Numbered from the stretch's first letter, positions 17,188-26,345 are shown. The stretch is 64,000 nucleotides of DNA from Streptomyces antibioticus (GCF_001514065.1 NZ_KQ948425.1:624519-688518), one strand, 5' to 3'. Notes: generated by a model not told the origin, from the sequence alone. Numbers and translations: made by a program.

Positions 17188-19005
17188 ATGGACCGCCGCC
17201 ACCCCCCGCTCTCCCCCGCGTGCCGGACCCTGCCCCAGTACGTGCGGCACTGGGCCGGCACCACCCCCGACCGGCGCGCCCTCACCTTCGTCGACTTCCC
17301 GGCGCCGGCCTCCCGCGGCGTCCACCGGACGCTGACCTGGCGGCGCCTGGACGCGCGCGTGCGCGCGATCGCCGCCCGCCTCGCCGCACAGGCCGAACCC
17401 GGTGCGCGCGTCGCGGTGCTGTGCCCGCAGGGCACGGAGTACGTCACCGGGTTCCTGGCCGCGCTCACCGCGGGACTGGTCGCCGTACCGCTGTATCCGC
17501 CCGGCCTGCCCGGGCACGGCGACCGGCTCTCGGGTGTCCTGGCCGACGCCCGTCCCGCGGCCGTCGTGACCACGAGCCGGGTGGCGAACGAGGTGCGGGA
17601 CCTGGTGGGCGGGAGCGGGACGCCGATCGTGTGCGCCGACGAGGTGCCGGACGACGAGGCCGACAGCCGGCCGCCGGTCGACGTGGACGCCGACGCGCTC
17701 GCCTACCTCCAGTACACGTCCGGTTCGACGCGTATCCCGGCGGGCGTGGAGATCACCCACGCGAACGTCGTCGCCAACGCCGGGCAGGCCCTGGCGGCAT
17801 ACGGCGCCGACACCGGTCCGGTGACCTGTGTGGGCTGGCTGCCGCTGTACCACGACATGGGGCTGGTGCTCAGTGTCGCCGCGCCCGTGGTGCGCGGCGC
17901 GCTGTCGGTGCTCATGGACCCGGCCGCCTTCCTCAACGAGCCCGTGCGGTGGCTGCGGCTGCTCGGCACGCATCCGGGGACCATCGGTGCCGCGCCCAAC
18001 TTCGCCTACGACTACTGCGCAGGCGCCGTCACCGCCGAACAGAAGGCGGACCTGCGCCTCGACGGTGTCACCGCGCTGATCAACGGCAGCGAACCGGTCC
18101 GCCCGGGCAGCATCGACCGTTTCCAGGCGGCCTTCGCCGACCGGGGCCTGCCGGTCGCCGCGCACTGTCCTTCGTACGGGCTCGCCGAGGCCACGGTCTT
18201 CGTCAGTGCCGCCCGTCCCGGGCAGCCGCTCGGCCGGTTCGCGCTCGACCGCGACGCGCTCGCCGCCGGGAAGGCTCTGTCCGCGCGACCCGCCGATCCC
18301 AGGGCCGTCCTGCTGGCCGGCTGCGGCACCCCGGCGGGGCAGCGGGTCCGCATCGCCGACCCCGTCAGCCGTGCCGTCCTGCCCGAGGGGGAGGTCGGGG
18401 AGGTCTGGGTGCAGGGGCCCAACGTCGGGCGCGGCTACTGGAATCGTCGGGAGGAGAGTGAGCGGGTCTTCGGCGCCACCCTCACCGGTGGGGCCGACGC
18501 ACCGGACGGGCGGTGGCTGCGTACCGGCGACCTGGGGGCGGTGCTGGACGGGCAGTTGATCGTCACGGGGCGGCTGAAGGATCTCGTCATCGTCGACGGG
18601 CGCAACCACTATCCGCAGGACCTGGAGGCCACCGCCCAGGACGCGCATCCGGCGGTGCGACGCGACCGGCTCGCCGCCTTCGCCGTGCCGGGCGGGGCGG
18701 GCGAGCAGGTGGTGCTGGTGGCCGAGCACGTACGGGCCGCCTCCCTCGCCTCGCTCGACGTGCCGGCCGTGGTGCGGGCGGTGCGCGGCGCCGTCTCCGC
18801 ACGGCACGGGCTGCGGCTCGCCGAGGTCGTACTGGTGCCGCCGGGGGCGGTCGCCCGCACGTCCAGCGGCAAGGTGTCCCGGACGCTTACGCGGGCGCGG
18901 TATCTGGAGGGCGCGTACGGGCGGGAGGGTGACGCGGGGGTCGGGAGCGCGCCGGGCGGCACACCTGGCTCCCCGGCCCACGTCACGTCGAGGGCCGTCG
19001 GATGA
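17188..19005 (+). CDS. fatty acyl-AMP ligase, FadD32-like
   Basis: A 605-residue adenylating enzyme that activates a long-chain fatty acid as acyl-AMP and loads it on an ACP. Motifs: YTSGST at about 176 with the FadD32-like TRIPAGVEITH after it, GWLPLYHDMGL, the acyladenylate-binding DGRNHYPQDLE near 470, and the C-terminal TSSGK with Lys562. HYPQDLE is the signature of the fatty acyl-AMP ligase class rather than CoA ligases. The stop overlaps the start of the PKS gene (ATGA at 19002-19005), so ligase and synthase are translationally coupled, consistent with direct loading of the PKS N-terminal ACP. Confidence 0.93.
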   Translation: MDRRHPPLSPACRTLPQYVRHWAGTTPDRRALTFVDFPAPASRGVHRTLTWRRLDARVRAIAARLAAQAEPGARVAVLCPQGTEYVTGFLAALTAGLVAVPLYPPGLPGHGDRLSGVLADARPAAVVTTSRVANEVRDLVGGSGTPIVCADEVPDDEADSRPPVDVDADALAYLQYTSGSTRIPAGVEITHANVVANAGQALAAYGADTGPVTCVGWLPLYHDMGLVLSVAAPVVRGALSVLMDPAAFLNEPVRWLRLLGTHPGTIGAAPNFAYDYCAGAVTAEQKADLRLDGVTALINGSEPVRPGSIDRFQAAFADRGLPVAAHCPSYGLAEATVFVSAARPGQPLGRFALDRDALAAGKALSARPADPRAVLLAGCGTPAGQRVRIADPVSRAVLPEGEVGEVWVQGPNVGRGYWNRREESERVFGATLTGGADAPDGRWLRTGDLGAVLDGQLIVTGRLKDLVIVDGRNHYPQDLEATAQDAHPAVRRDRLAAFAVPGGAGEQVVLVAEHVRAASLASLDVPAVVRAVRGAVSARHGLRLAEVVLVPPGAVARTSSGKVSRTLTRARYLEGAYGREGDAGVGSAPGGTPGSPAHVTSRAVG

Positions 19006-22000
19006 GGGGCGTCGACGCGGCGGTGCTGCGGCGGCTGATCGCCGAGCGGGTGGCTTCCTGGCTCGGCACCGCCCCGGAGGACGTGCCGATGGACCGGCAG
19101 CTCGCGGAGCTCGGCATGTCGTCGCGGGACGCGATCGCCCTGACCGCGGAGTTGTCACGCGTCACGGGCTGCGAACTGCCCCCGACCCTGCTGTGGGAGG
19201 CGCCGACCGGACAAGCGCTGGTGGCGCGGCTGTGCGGCACGGCTCCCGGTCCCGCGCCGCTCGTGAGGGCGCCGGGCGCGCCCGGCGAGCCGGTCGCGGT
19301 CATCGGCGTGGGCTGCCGGCTGCCCGGCGGGGTGCACGGGCCGGAGGACTACTGGCGGCTGCTCTGCGAGGGCGGGGACGCGATCCGGCGGGTGCCCGAG
19401 GACCGCTGGCGGGACTTCACCGCGTTCCCGCCCGCCGACGCCCACCCCTACGGCGGCTATCTCGACGACATCGCCGGGTTCGACGCCGACTTCTTCCGCA
19501 TCACTCCGCGCGAGGCCGCCGTGATGGACCCGCAGCAGCGGATGCTGCTGGAGGTCGTCCACGAGGCGCTCGACCACGCCGCCGTCCCGGCCTCCTCCCT
19601 CGCCGGCACCGCCACGGGTGTCTTCGTCGGCGTCTCCGCCCCTGAGTACGGGCAGTTGACCGGCGCGGACCCCGACGCCGTCGATCCCTGGGCGCCGGCC
19701 GGTGCGGCCCTGAGCGTCACGGCGGGCCGGCTGGCGTACGTCCTGGACACGCGCGGCCCGTCCTTGGCGGTGGACACCGCCTGTTCGTCCTCGCTGGTCG
19801 CCGTGCACCACGCGTGTGTCAGCCTGCGGGCGGGCGAGAGCGACATGGCGATCGCCGCCGGGGTCAACCTGCTGCTGTCGCCGGCCGTCACCGTCGCCTT
19901 CCGGCGGGCGGGCGCCCTCGCGCCGGACGGCCGGTGCAAACCGTTCTCCACGGCGGCCGACGGCATCGGACGCGCCGAGGGCTGCGCGGCCGTGGTCCTC
20001 AAGCGGCTGTCGCACGCCGAGCGGGACGGCGACCGGGTGCTGGCGGTGATCCGTACGACGGCCGTCAACTCCGACGGACGGTCCAACGGCCTCATGGCCC
20101 CCAACCCGGCAGCCCAGCGCGCCCTGTTGGAGACGGCTTACGCGCGAGCCGGGATCGCCCCCGCGCACGTCGACCTCGTCGAGGCGCACGGCACCGGCAC
20201 CCCGCTCGGCGACCCGATCGAGGCGGGCGCGCTCGACGCGGTCCTCGGACACGGTCGCGACCCCGATCAGCCGCTGCTGCTGGGCTCGGTGAAAGGCAAC
20301 CTCGGCCATCTGGAAGCCGCCGCGGGGGTCGCCGGTCTGGTGAAGACCGTGCTCGCCCTGCACCACGACCTGATCCCGCCCTCCCTGCACTGCGCGGACG
20401 GCAGCGCCCTGCCCGGCCCCCGGCTGCGGGTCGTCAGCGAACCCGAGCCGTGGCCCCGCTACAGCGGCACGGCCACCGCCGGAGTCTCCGGATTCGGTTT
20501 CGGCGGCACCAACGCCCATGCGGTGCTGGAGGAATGGCGAAGCCCGCTCCCGGCGCCGCACGACGACCCCGCTGCCCGTCTGCACCTCCTCTCCGACACC
20601 GACCCCGAACGCCTCCGCGACACCGCGGGCCGCCTCGCCACCTGGTTGCGCACGCCCGAGGGAGGCGCGGCACACCCCGCCGACGTGGCGAGAACACTCG
20701 CCGGACGCACCGGCCGCGGCCCGGTGCGTGCCGCAGTCGTGGCCCGCGACCGCGAGGAACTCGCCACCGTCCTGGACGAGTTGGCGGCCGGGCGGCCGGA
20801 CGGGCGCGTCATGATCGGCGACCGGGACCAGGTGGGGCCCGGCACCGTGTGGATCTTCTCCGGATACGGCACCCAGTGGGCCGGCATGGGACGCCGGCTG
20901 CTCGCCGACGAACCGGCCTTCGCCGCGGCCGTGGAGAAGCTCGACCCGCAACTCGCCGCCGAGTGGGACGGTCTCTCCCTGTACGACCACCTCGCGGCCG
21001 GCACCGGCCTGGACCGTCTCGACACCGCCCAACCCCTGCTGTTCGGAACGCAGTTGGCGCTCGCCGAACTGTGGCGCGCGTACGGGGTCGAACCCGCGGC
21101 CGTGATCGGCCACTCCATGGGAGAGGTGGCGGCGAGTGTGTGCGCCGGTGCCCTGGACGTGGCGGACGGGGCGCGTGTCATCGCCGTACGGGCCCGGCTG
21201 CTGAGCGGACTGCGGGGTGGCGCGATGGCCGTCGTGGATCTGGAGGACCGCGAACTCGGCGCCCTGGAACGGGACTTCCCGGATGTGCGGGTGGCTGTGC
21301 ACTCCTCCCCCCGGCAGAAGGTCGTCACGGGGACGGAGGCGGCAGTGGGCCGGCTGGTCGACCGTCTACGGAAGGAGGGCCGGGCGGCGCGGGCGATGCG
21401 GGTCGTAGGCGCCGGGCACTCGCCGCAGGTCGACCCGCTGCTGCCGGGGCTGACCGAGGCACTGGCCGGGGTGCGGGGGCGGCAGGCACGGGTGCCCGTG
21501 TACTCCACCGTCCTCGACGACCCGCGCGGCACCAGCGCGTTCGACGCCGCTCACTGGGCGGGCAACCTGCGCAGACCCGTGCACCTCGACCGGGCGGTCG
21601 CCGCAGCGGCCGCCGACGGCCACATCGCGTTCGTCGAGATCTCACCCCATCCGGTGCTCACGGGCGCCGTCGCCGACACCGTGCCCGACGCGCTCACCCT
21701 GGCCACGCTGCGTCGTGACGCGGACGGATCGGCTGCGTTCATGGGGCAGTTGGGCGCTCTGTACGCCGCGGGGCAGCGACTGCCGCTGCCACCCGGCCGG
21801 GTCATCGACCTGCCGAGGCCACGGTGGCGGCATGTGCGGCACTGGTGGACGGACGGGAGGGCGGGGGAATCAGCCGGACGGCACGTGGCCGCTGACGTGA
21901 GTCAGGCCGAACATGGCAACGGCCAGGCGCAGTTGGCCGCACCACGGATCGCCGCCGGGCTCTCTCCCGTCCTGGCCCGCCTCACCCACCACATCGCCAC

Positions 22001-23021
22001 CGTGTCCGGCCACTCCCCGACCCGCCTCGTCCCCACGGCCCCGCTCGCCGATCTCGGGCTGGACTCCCTCATGGCAGTCCGTGTCCGTACGGCCGTAGAG
22101 CGGGAGTTCGGCATCGAACTGCCCCTGCGCGAGCTGCTCGGCGCCGCCACCGTCGCCGACGCGGCCGCCCGCATCGAGCAGGCCCTCCCCCAGTCGGCCG
22201 GTGGCGCGACCCCGCGTCCCTTGCGCGCCACCGGCTCCCGACCGCCGCTGTTCCTCGTGCACGCGGCCGGCGGCCGGAGCACCGTGTATCAGCCACTCGC
22301 CGAACGACTCGGCCCCGAGCAACCGGTGTTCGGTCTCGACCGGCTCGACGAGTCCCGCACGGTCACGGACAAGGCACGCCGGTACGCCGCCGCGATCCGT
22401 TCCGCTCACCCCGACGGGCCGCTCCTGCTGGGTGGTTGGTCCTTCGGCGGCTTCGTCGCCCAGGAGACGGCTCGGCAACTGGCCGCCACCGGACGGGAGA
22501 TACCGCTCGTCGTGCTCATCGACTCCGTACGGCCCCTCTCCCGCCCCGGGCAGCCGCCGGACGACCGCGTACGGGCCCACTTCGAGGGCTTCGCGCGGTA
22601 CGTCGCCGACACCTACGGCGTGCGCCTGGAGTTGCCGTACGACGAGCTGGTGGCGATGGACGACGACAGGGACCGTATCGACGCCGTGCTGGCCGCCGTA
22701 CGCGAGGCCGCCCCCGTGCCGCGTGCCGCGTTGGAGCACCAGCGGGCCTCCTACCTGGACCTGAGGATCGGCGAGGCGCACCGGCCCGGGCCGTACGACG
22801 GCCGGGTGCTGCTCTGCCGCGCCACCGAGCCGGCGCCGCACACGGTCCGCGATCCGGCGTACGAACGCGACGACGAGGCGCTGGGCTGGGACGAGGTGTG
22901 CCCGCGTCTGGAGGTCGTCCGGGTGCCCGGCCACCATCTGGCGCTGCTCGACCCGCCGTACGTCGACGAGATCGCCGCCCGTCTCGGCCGAGCGCTCACC
23001 GCGCGCGTCCCCGCTCCCTGA
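19002..23021 (+). CDS. Pks13-like condensing polyketide synthase (ACP-KS-AT-ACP-TE)
   Basis: A 1339-residue single-module synthase. Domains in order: N-terminal ACP (1-75, Ser41 in GMSSRD), ketosynthase (95-515, Cys261 in DTACSSS, later EAHGTGT and NLGHLE), acyltransferase (615-930, Ser705 in GHSMGE), second ACP (990-1065, Ser1022 in LGLDSL) and thioesterase (1080-1335, Ser1147 in GWSFGG, His in PGHHLALLD). No reductase or dehydratase is present. The N-terminal ACP, GAGHSPQVDPL in the AT and EHQRASYLD in the TE are shared, to my memory, with mycobacterial Pks13, which joins two fatty acyl chains into an alpha-alkyl beta-keto acid. The product here would be of that class. Confidence 0.93.
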   Translation: MRGVDAAVLRRLIAERVASWLGTAPEDVPMDRQLAELGMSSRDAIALTAELSRVTGCELPPTLLWEAPTGQALVARLCGTAPGPAPLVRAPGAPGEPVAVIGVGCRLPGGVHGPEDYWRLLCEGGDAIRRVPEDRWRDFTAFPPADAHPYGGYLDDIAGFDADFFRITPREAAVMDPQQRMLLEVVHEALDHAAVPASSLAGTATGVFVGVSAPEYGQLTGADPDAVDPWAPAGAALSVTAGRLAYVLDTRGPSLAVDTACSSSLVAVHHACVSLRAGESDMAIAAGVNLLLSPAVTVAFRRAGALAPDGRCKPFSTAADGIGRAEGCAAVVLKRLSHAERDGDRVLAVIRTTAVNSDGRSNGLMAPNPAAQRALLETAYARAGIAPAHVDLVEAHGTGTPLGDPIEAGALDAVLGHGRDPDQPLLLGSVKGNLGHLEAAAGVAGLVKTVLALHHDLIPPSLHCADGSALPGPRLRVVSEPEPWPRYSGTATAGVSGFGFGGTNAHAVLEEWRSPLPAPHDDPAARLHLLSDTDPERLRDTAGRLATWLRTPEGGAAHPADVARTLAGRTGRGPVRAAVVARDREELATVLDELAAGRPDGRVMIGDRDQVGPGTVWIFSGYGTQWAGMGRRLLADEPAFAAAVEKLDPQLAAEWDGLSLYDHLAAGTGLDRLDTAQPLLFGTQLALAELWRAYGVEPAAVIGHSMGEVAASVCAGALDVADGARVIAVRARLLSGLRGGAMAVVDLEDRELGALERDFPDVRVAVHSSPRQKVVTGTEAAVGRLVDRLRKEGRAARAMRVVGAGHSPQVDPLLPGLTEALAGVRGRQARVPVYSTVLDDPRGTSAFDAAHWAGNLRRPVHLDRAVAAAAADGHIAFVEISPHPVLTGAVADTVPDALTLATLRRDADGSAAFMGQLGALYAAGQRLPLPPGRVIDLPRPRWRHVRHWWTDGRAGESAGRHVAADVSQAEHGNGQAQLAAPRIAAGLSPVLARLTHHIATVSGHSPTRLVPTAPLADLGLDSLMAVRVRTAVEREFGIELPLRELLGAATVADAAARIEQALPQSAGGATPRPLRATGSRPPLFLVHAAGGRSTVYQPLAERLGPEQPVFGLDRLDESRTVTDKARRYAAAIRSAHPDGPLLLGGWSFGGFVAQETARQLAATGREIPLVVLIDSVRPLSRPGQPPDDRVRAHFEGFARYVADTYGVRLELPYDELVAMDDDRDRIDAVLAAVREAAPVPRAALEHQRASYLDLRIGEAHRPGPYDGRVLLCRATEPAPHTVRDPAYERDDEALGWDEVCPRLEVVRVPGHHLALLDPPYVDEIAARLGRALTARVPAP

Positions 23022-23047
23022 ACCGACCCCGAACGCGAGGAGCCGCC

Positions 23048-23992
23048 ATGCCCGACCGCATCACCAGAATGTCCCGGCGCACCGTCGCGAAGGCGGCGAC
23101 CGCCGCCGGTCTGGCCGCGCTGTTCGGCACCGCCACCGGCGCCGGACGTGCCCGGGCGGCGACGCAGGTGGGGGCGCGCACCTTCGACGTGTCCGTGGCC
23201 TCGGCCGCCCTGCGCCGGAGCGCGCCGGTGCGGCTGATCCTGCCGACGAGCTTCGACGCGGCACCGGCCCGGAGGTATCCGGTGCTGTGTCTGCTGCACG
23301 GTGCCCACGACGACTACACGTCCTGGACCCGCGAGACGGACATCGAGGCCTTCACCGCGGGCCGCGACCTGATCGTGGCGATGCCGGACGCGGGGCCGAC
23401 CGGCATTCCCAGTGTCTGGCGCGACGGCGTCGACTACGAGACGTTCCAGGTGACGGAGGTCCCCGCGCTGCTGGCCCGTGACTACCGGGCCTCCGGCGTC
23501 ATGGCCGTCGCCGGGGTGTCGACCGGTGGGTACGGGGCGATGGCGCACGCGGCCCGGCATCCGGGCGTGTTCGCCGCCGCGGCCTCCTACAGCGGCGTCC
23601 TGGACACCACGGCGCCCGGCGTGCCCGTCATCGTGGACGCGATCGTGGCCCGGGAGAACCTGCCCACCGCGTCCCTGTGGGGCCATCCGATCCTGAACCT
23701 CCTCACCTGGCGGGACTTCAACCCGCGTGCCCGGGCCGAGGGGCTGCGCGGCACACCGTTGTACGTCTCCCAGGGCAGCGGTCTGCTCGCAGGCGGCGGC
23801 GATCCGCTGCCCGGTGTGCTGGAGAGCGCGCTGTGGCCCTCCGCGCACGGGTTCACCGACGCGCTGGCCCGCCTCGGCATCCCCGTGGACAGCCACTTCT
23901 ACGCGGGAGGAGGCCACAACTGGGCCTACTGGAAAGGTGAGTTCGCCCGGTCGTGGCCGATGCTCGCCCGTGCTCTGGGGGTTCCGGAGTGA
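23048..23992 (+). CDS. secreted antigen-85-like esterase/acyltransferase
   Basis: A 314-residue exported alpha/beta hydrolase. The N-terminus carries a twin-arginine signal (SRRTVAK) ending near ARA at 37-39. The esterase D/Ag85 family layout is clear: LLHGAHDDYTSW, nucleophile Ser158 in GVSTGGYG, and His290 in GGGHNWAYWK. The gene follows the Pks13-like synthase by 26 bases in the same operon. In mycobacteria Ag85 enzymes move mycolyl groups onto trehalose or arabinogalactan; by context this enzyme may transfer or hydrolyse the lipid made by the preceding genes. Simple esterase activity is the alternative. Confidence 0.87.
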   Translation: MPDRITRMSRRTVAKAATAAGLAALFGTATGAGRARAATQVGARTFDVSVASAALRRSAPVRLILPTSFDAAPARRYPVLCLLHGAHDDYTSWTRETDIEAFTAGRDLIVAMPDAGPTGIPSVWRDGVDYETFQVTEVPALLARDYRASGVMAVAGVSTGGYGAMAHAARHPGVFAAAASYSGVLDTTAPGVPVIVDAIVARENLPTASLWGHPILNLLTWRDFNPRARAEGLRGTPLYVSQGSGLLAGGGDPLPGVLESALWPSAHGFTDALARLGIPVDSHFYAGGGHNWAYWKGEFARSWPMLARALGVPE

Positions 23993-24114
23993 TGTCGGTG
24001 CCGTGGGGGCACGGAACGGAACGGAGGGGACGGCCGTCCAACCAGGGACGTCCCACCCGCCCCACGGGCAACTCCGCGCGGGCGAGCCTACTCCGGGCGA
24101 AAGGAGTGTCCGCG

Positions 24115-25335
24115 ATGGCGTTCCCGACTCCGCGCGACGTGCCGAACGGTCCCGGGGCCACGCCGGTCCCGGCCGAGCTCGCCGAGCTGCTGCGCGCCCA
24201 ACTCGCCGCCGTCGCCGACGCGGTGGAGGCGGAGGTCCGCCGCCAGGTACCCGAATACGCCCAGCCGCCCGACGGTCCGTACGCCAGGAACCTCAGATCC
24301 GGAGTGGTGCAGGCGCTGACCCTGTTCGTGGACCACATCGCCGACCCGCGCGACGACGGGGAGTCGATCGCCGCGACGTACTACGCCCTCGGGCGCGCCG
24401 TGGCCCAGGAGGGCCGCAGCCTGGACGTGCTCCAGTCCGCGCTACGGGTCGGCGGCATGCACGCCTGGCGCCGCATGGGCCGGACGGCGGAAACCCTCGG
24501 GCTGGACTCGACGGTCGTGGCCGCCCTGGGCGAACTGGCGTTCCAGACCGTGCACGAGGTCGCCGAGGCCGCAGCCGCCGGGTACGCGGAGGGCCAGCTG
24601 CGCAGCTCGGACGAGTTGGAGCGGCGCCGTCGCCGACTGCTCGACCTGCTCCTCGGCGAGGACCCGGTGGCCCCGGAGGCGATACGGAAGCTGGCGCAGG
24701 GCGCACGGTGGACGGTGCCGCGGCAGGTCGCCGTCGTGGCCCTCGCGGGCGGCCCCGACCGGGGTGAGGAGGACCGGCCGCTGGCCTCCTCCGGAGCGCT
24801 GGTGGACATGGATTCGCGGCCGCCCCGCATGCTGGTGCCCGATCCCGACGGCACCGGGCGGTGGGCCGGGCGCGGTTTCACCCTCGCCCTGCGGGGCCGG
24901 CCGGCGGCGATCGGGCCGACGGTGCCGCTCGCCGAGGCGGCGCGGTCCCTGCGGTGGGCCACCCGGGCGCTCGGCCTGATGGGGAGCGGTGTCCTGCCCC
25001 GGCAGGAGGTGGTGCGCTGCGCCGATCATCTGGCGACGCTGGTGCTCCACGCCGACGAGCCGCTGCTCGGCCGGTTACGGGCCCGCGCCCTCGCCCCGCT
25101 CGACGCGGTGTCGACGGGGCAGCGCGCCCGGCTCACCGAGACCCTGCTGGTCTGGCTGCTCAACGGCAGCAACGTCCCGGACGTCGCCGCCCGGCTGCAC
25201 ATCCATCCGCAGACGGTCCGCTACCGGCTGCGGCAGCTGGAGAAGCTGTTCGGCGACGCCCTGCACGACCCGGACGCCCGCCTGGAGATGATCCTGGCGC
25301 TGCGCACGGAATCCACCCCGTCGCTCCAGGACTGA
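24115..25335 (+). CDS. PucR/CdaR-type transcriptional regulator
   Basis: A 406-residue cytoplasmic regulator. The N-terminal helical half (RsbRD-like, about 15-165) is followed by a degenerate GGDEF-like middle region and the C-terminal PucR helix-turn-helix (VAARLHIHPQTVRYRLRQLE, about 358-377). The ATG at 24115 has AAAGGAG 8 bases upstream. It lies between the Ag85-like and cutinase-like genes in the same direction, and is the only regulator inside the lipid locus, so it is the best candidate for its control. Confidence 0.88.
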   Translation: MAFPTPRDVPNGPGATPVPAELAELLRAQLAAVADAVEAEVRRQVPEYAQPPDGPYARNLRSGVVQALTLFVDHIADPRDDGESIAATYYALGRAVAQEGRSLDVLQSALRVGGMHAWRRMGRTAETLGLDSTVVAALGELAFQTVHEVAEAAAAGYAEGQLRSSDELERRRRRLLDLLLGEDPVAPEAIRKLAQGARWTVPRQVAVVALAGGPDRGEEDRPLASSGALVDMDSRPPRMLVPDPDGTGRWAGRGFTLALRGRPAAIGPTVPLAEAARSLRWATRALGLMGSGVLPRQEVVRCADHLATLVLHADEPLLGRLRARALAPLDAVSTGQRARLTETLLVWLLNGSNVPDVAARLHIHPQTVRYRLRQLEKLFGDALHDPDARLEMILALRTESTPSLQD

Positions 25336-25363
25336 TTTCCGGCGCTCACCACAGCATAAAAAA

Positions 25364-25388
25364 AACGCGGCATTTCCATAATCGCGTT
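25364..25388 (+). promoter_or_regulatory. inverted repeat in AT-rich leader of the cutinase gene
   Basis: AACGCG (25364-25369) and CGCGTT (25383-25388) frame a 13-base AT-rich centre, preceded by a run of eight A. This is the only strongly AT-rich patch in the locus. It may terminate the PucR transcript or act as an operator. Confidence 0.4.
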
Positions 25389-25471
25389 CATAACACCCTT
25401 TCAAGCAGCGCGAATACGTTGACGAAGTCCCTTTCGCAGGCGCTTCCCGCGCCCCCACCGCGGAGGATTTC

Positions 25472-26113
25472 ATGCGTATCCGTTTGTGCTTGGCCGCGCT
25501 CTCGCTCGTCGGCGGGGCCGGTGCCATCACCCTCGCCACGCCCACGGCGTCCGCCGCGGCCTGCACGGACGTCGACGTCGTCGCGGCCCGCGGCACGTTC
25601 GAGCCGGGCACGCTCGGCTTCATCGTCGGCGACCCCGTGTATTCCGCATTGCAGCGGAGAATCACCGGAAAGACCTTCTCCAGCTACAAGGTGAACTACC
25701 CGGCCGATCTCTCCCTGACGTCGGCGGCACAGGGCAACGCGGATCTGGTGAATCACGTCAATCAGCAGGCCGCCGCCTGCCCGGGCCAGCGTTTCGTCCT
25801 CGTCGGCTATTCGCAGGGGGCGAACGTCGTCGACAACTCCATCGGCATCAGCAGCGCCGGTGCGGTGGTCGGCAGCCCGATCGTCGCCACGCTGCCCGCC
25901 GCGGTCGAGCCGCGGGTCGCCGCGGTGCTGCTGTTCGGCAATCCGATCCGGGCCCTCGGCAAGAGCGTCACCGGCGTCTACCAGAGCCGCACCATCGACT
26001 TCTGCGCCACCGGTGACCCCATCTGCCAGAGCGGCGGAACCGATGTGGGGGCGCATCTGGGCTACACGGCGAACGCCGACGCGGCGGCCGCGTTCGCCGC
26101 GGGCAAGGTCTGA
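25472..26113 (+). CDS. secreted cutinase-family serine esterase
   Basis: A 213-residue exported hydrolase. A signal peptide ends at SAA (about residue 29). The cutinase fold shows DVDVVAARGTFEPG, nucleophile Ser114 in GYSQGAN, and the CATGDPIC segment containing the catalytic Asp, followed by HLGY with the catalytic His. Four cysteines match the usual two disulfides. GGAGG precedes the ATG. Mycobacteria carry a cutinase-like lipase (Rv3802c) between FadD32 and Ag85 genes; this gene closes the equivalent set here. Polyester or lipid ester hydrolysis is the family activity. Confidence 0.9.
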   Translation: MRIRLCLAALSLVGGAGAITLATPTASAAACTDVDVVAARGTFEPGTLGFIVGDPVYSALQRRITGKTFSSYKVNYPADLSLTSAAQGNADLVNHVNQQAAACPGQRFVLVGYSQGANVVDNSIGISSAGAVVGSPIVATLPAAVEPRVAAVLLFGNPIRALGKSVTGVYQSRTIDFCATGDPICQSGGTDVGAHLGYTANADAAAAFAAGKV

Positions 26114-26137
26114 GTGCGCGAAGGGCTGTTCCGGCGG

Positions 26138-26168
26138 GCGGCTCCGTGGCGATCGGCCACGGAGCCGC
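26138..26168 (+). terminator. terminator after the cutinase gene
   Basis: A perfect 13-bp stem (26138-26150 with 26156-26168) with a 5-base loop lies 25 bases after the stop. It marks the end of the 15.5-26.1 kb locus. Confidence 0.8.
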
Positions 26169-26182
26169 TCGCGGAAAACCCG

Positions 26183-26212
26183 TTGGCGAAGGGCCACGGC
26201 CGCTGCTAGCTT
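26183..26212 (+). promoter_or_regulatory. possible sigma-70 promoter for the small ORF and hydrolase
   Basis: TTGGCG (26183-26188) and TAGCTT (26207-26212) are 18 bases apart, just downstream of the cutinase terminator and upstream of the small reading frame at 26250. Confidence 0.35.
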
Positions 26213-26249
26213 TCCGGCAGCCGTGCGAGAGAACGAGGAGGTGGTACCC

Positions 26250-26300
26250 GTGAACGTATCGACGTGGGTGCTCTCCTCCGGGGTCACGGTCGGGCGATAG
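26250..26300 (+). CDS. putative 16-residue leader peptide
   Basis: A GTG-started frame of 16 codons ending TAG, with an excellent AGGAGG at 26236-26241, 8 bases upstream. The peptide (MNVSTWVLSSGVTVGR) has no rare or repeated codon run that would name an attenuation signal. It sits at the expected 5' end of the hydrolase mRNA, 45 bases before its ATG, so it may be a regulatory upstream ORF. It could also be a chance frame. Confidence 0.4.
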   Translation: MNVSTWVLSSGVTVGR

Positions 26301-26345
26301 GTCGTCCGGGAGCGCCGTTCCAGCGCACTCCCGAAAGGCACGACC

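Noticed and set aside
15427..19158. Minus-strand frame of about 1240 codons opposite the carboxylase and FAAL genes
   Set aside because: Antisense shadow; the plus-strand frames contain complete catalytic motifs and ATGA coupling.
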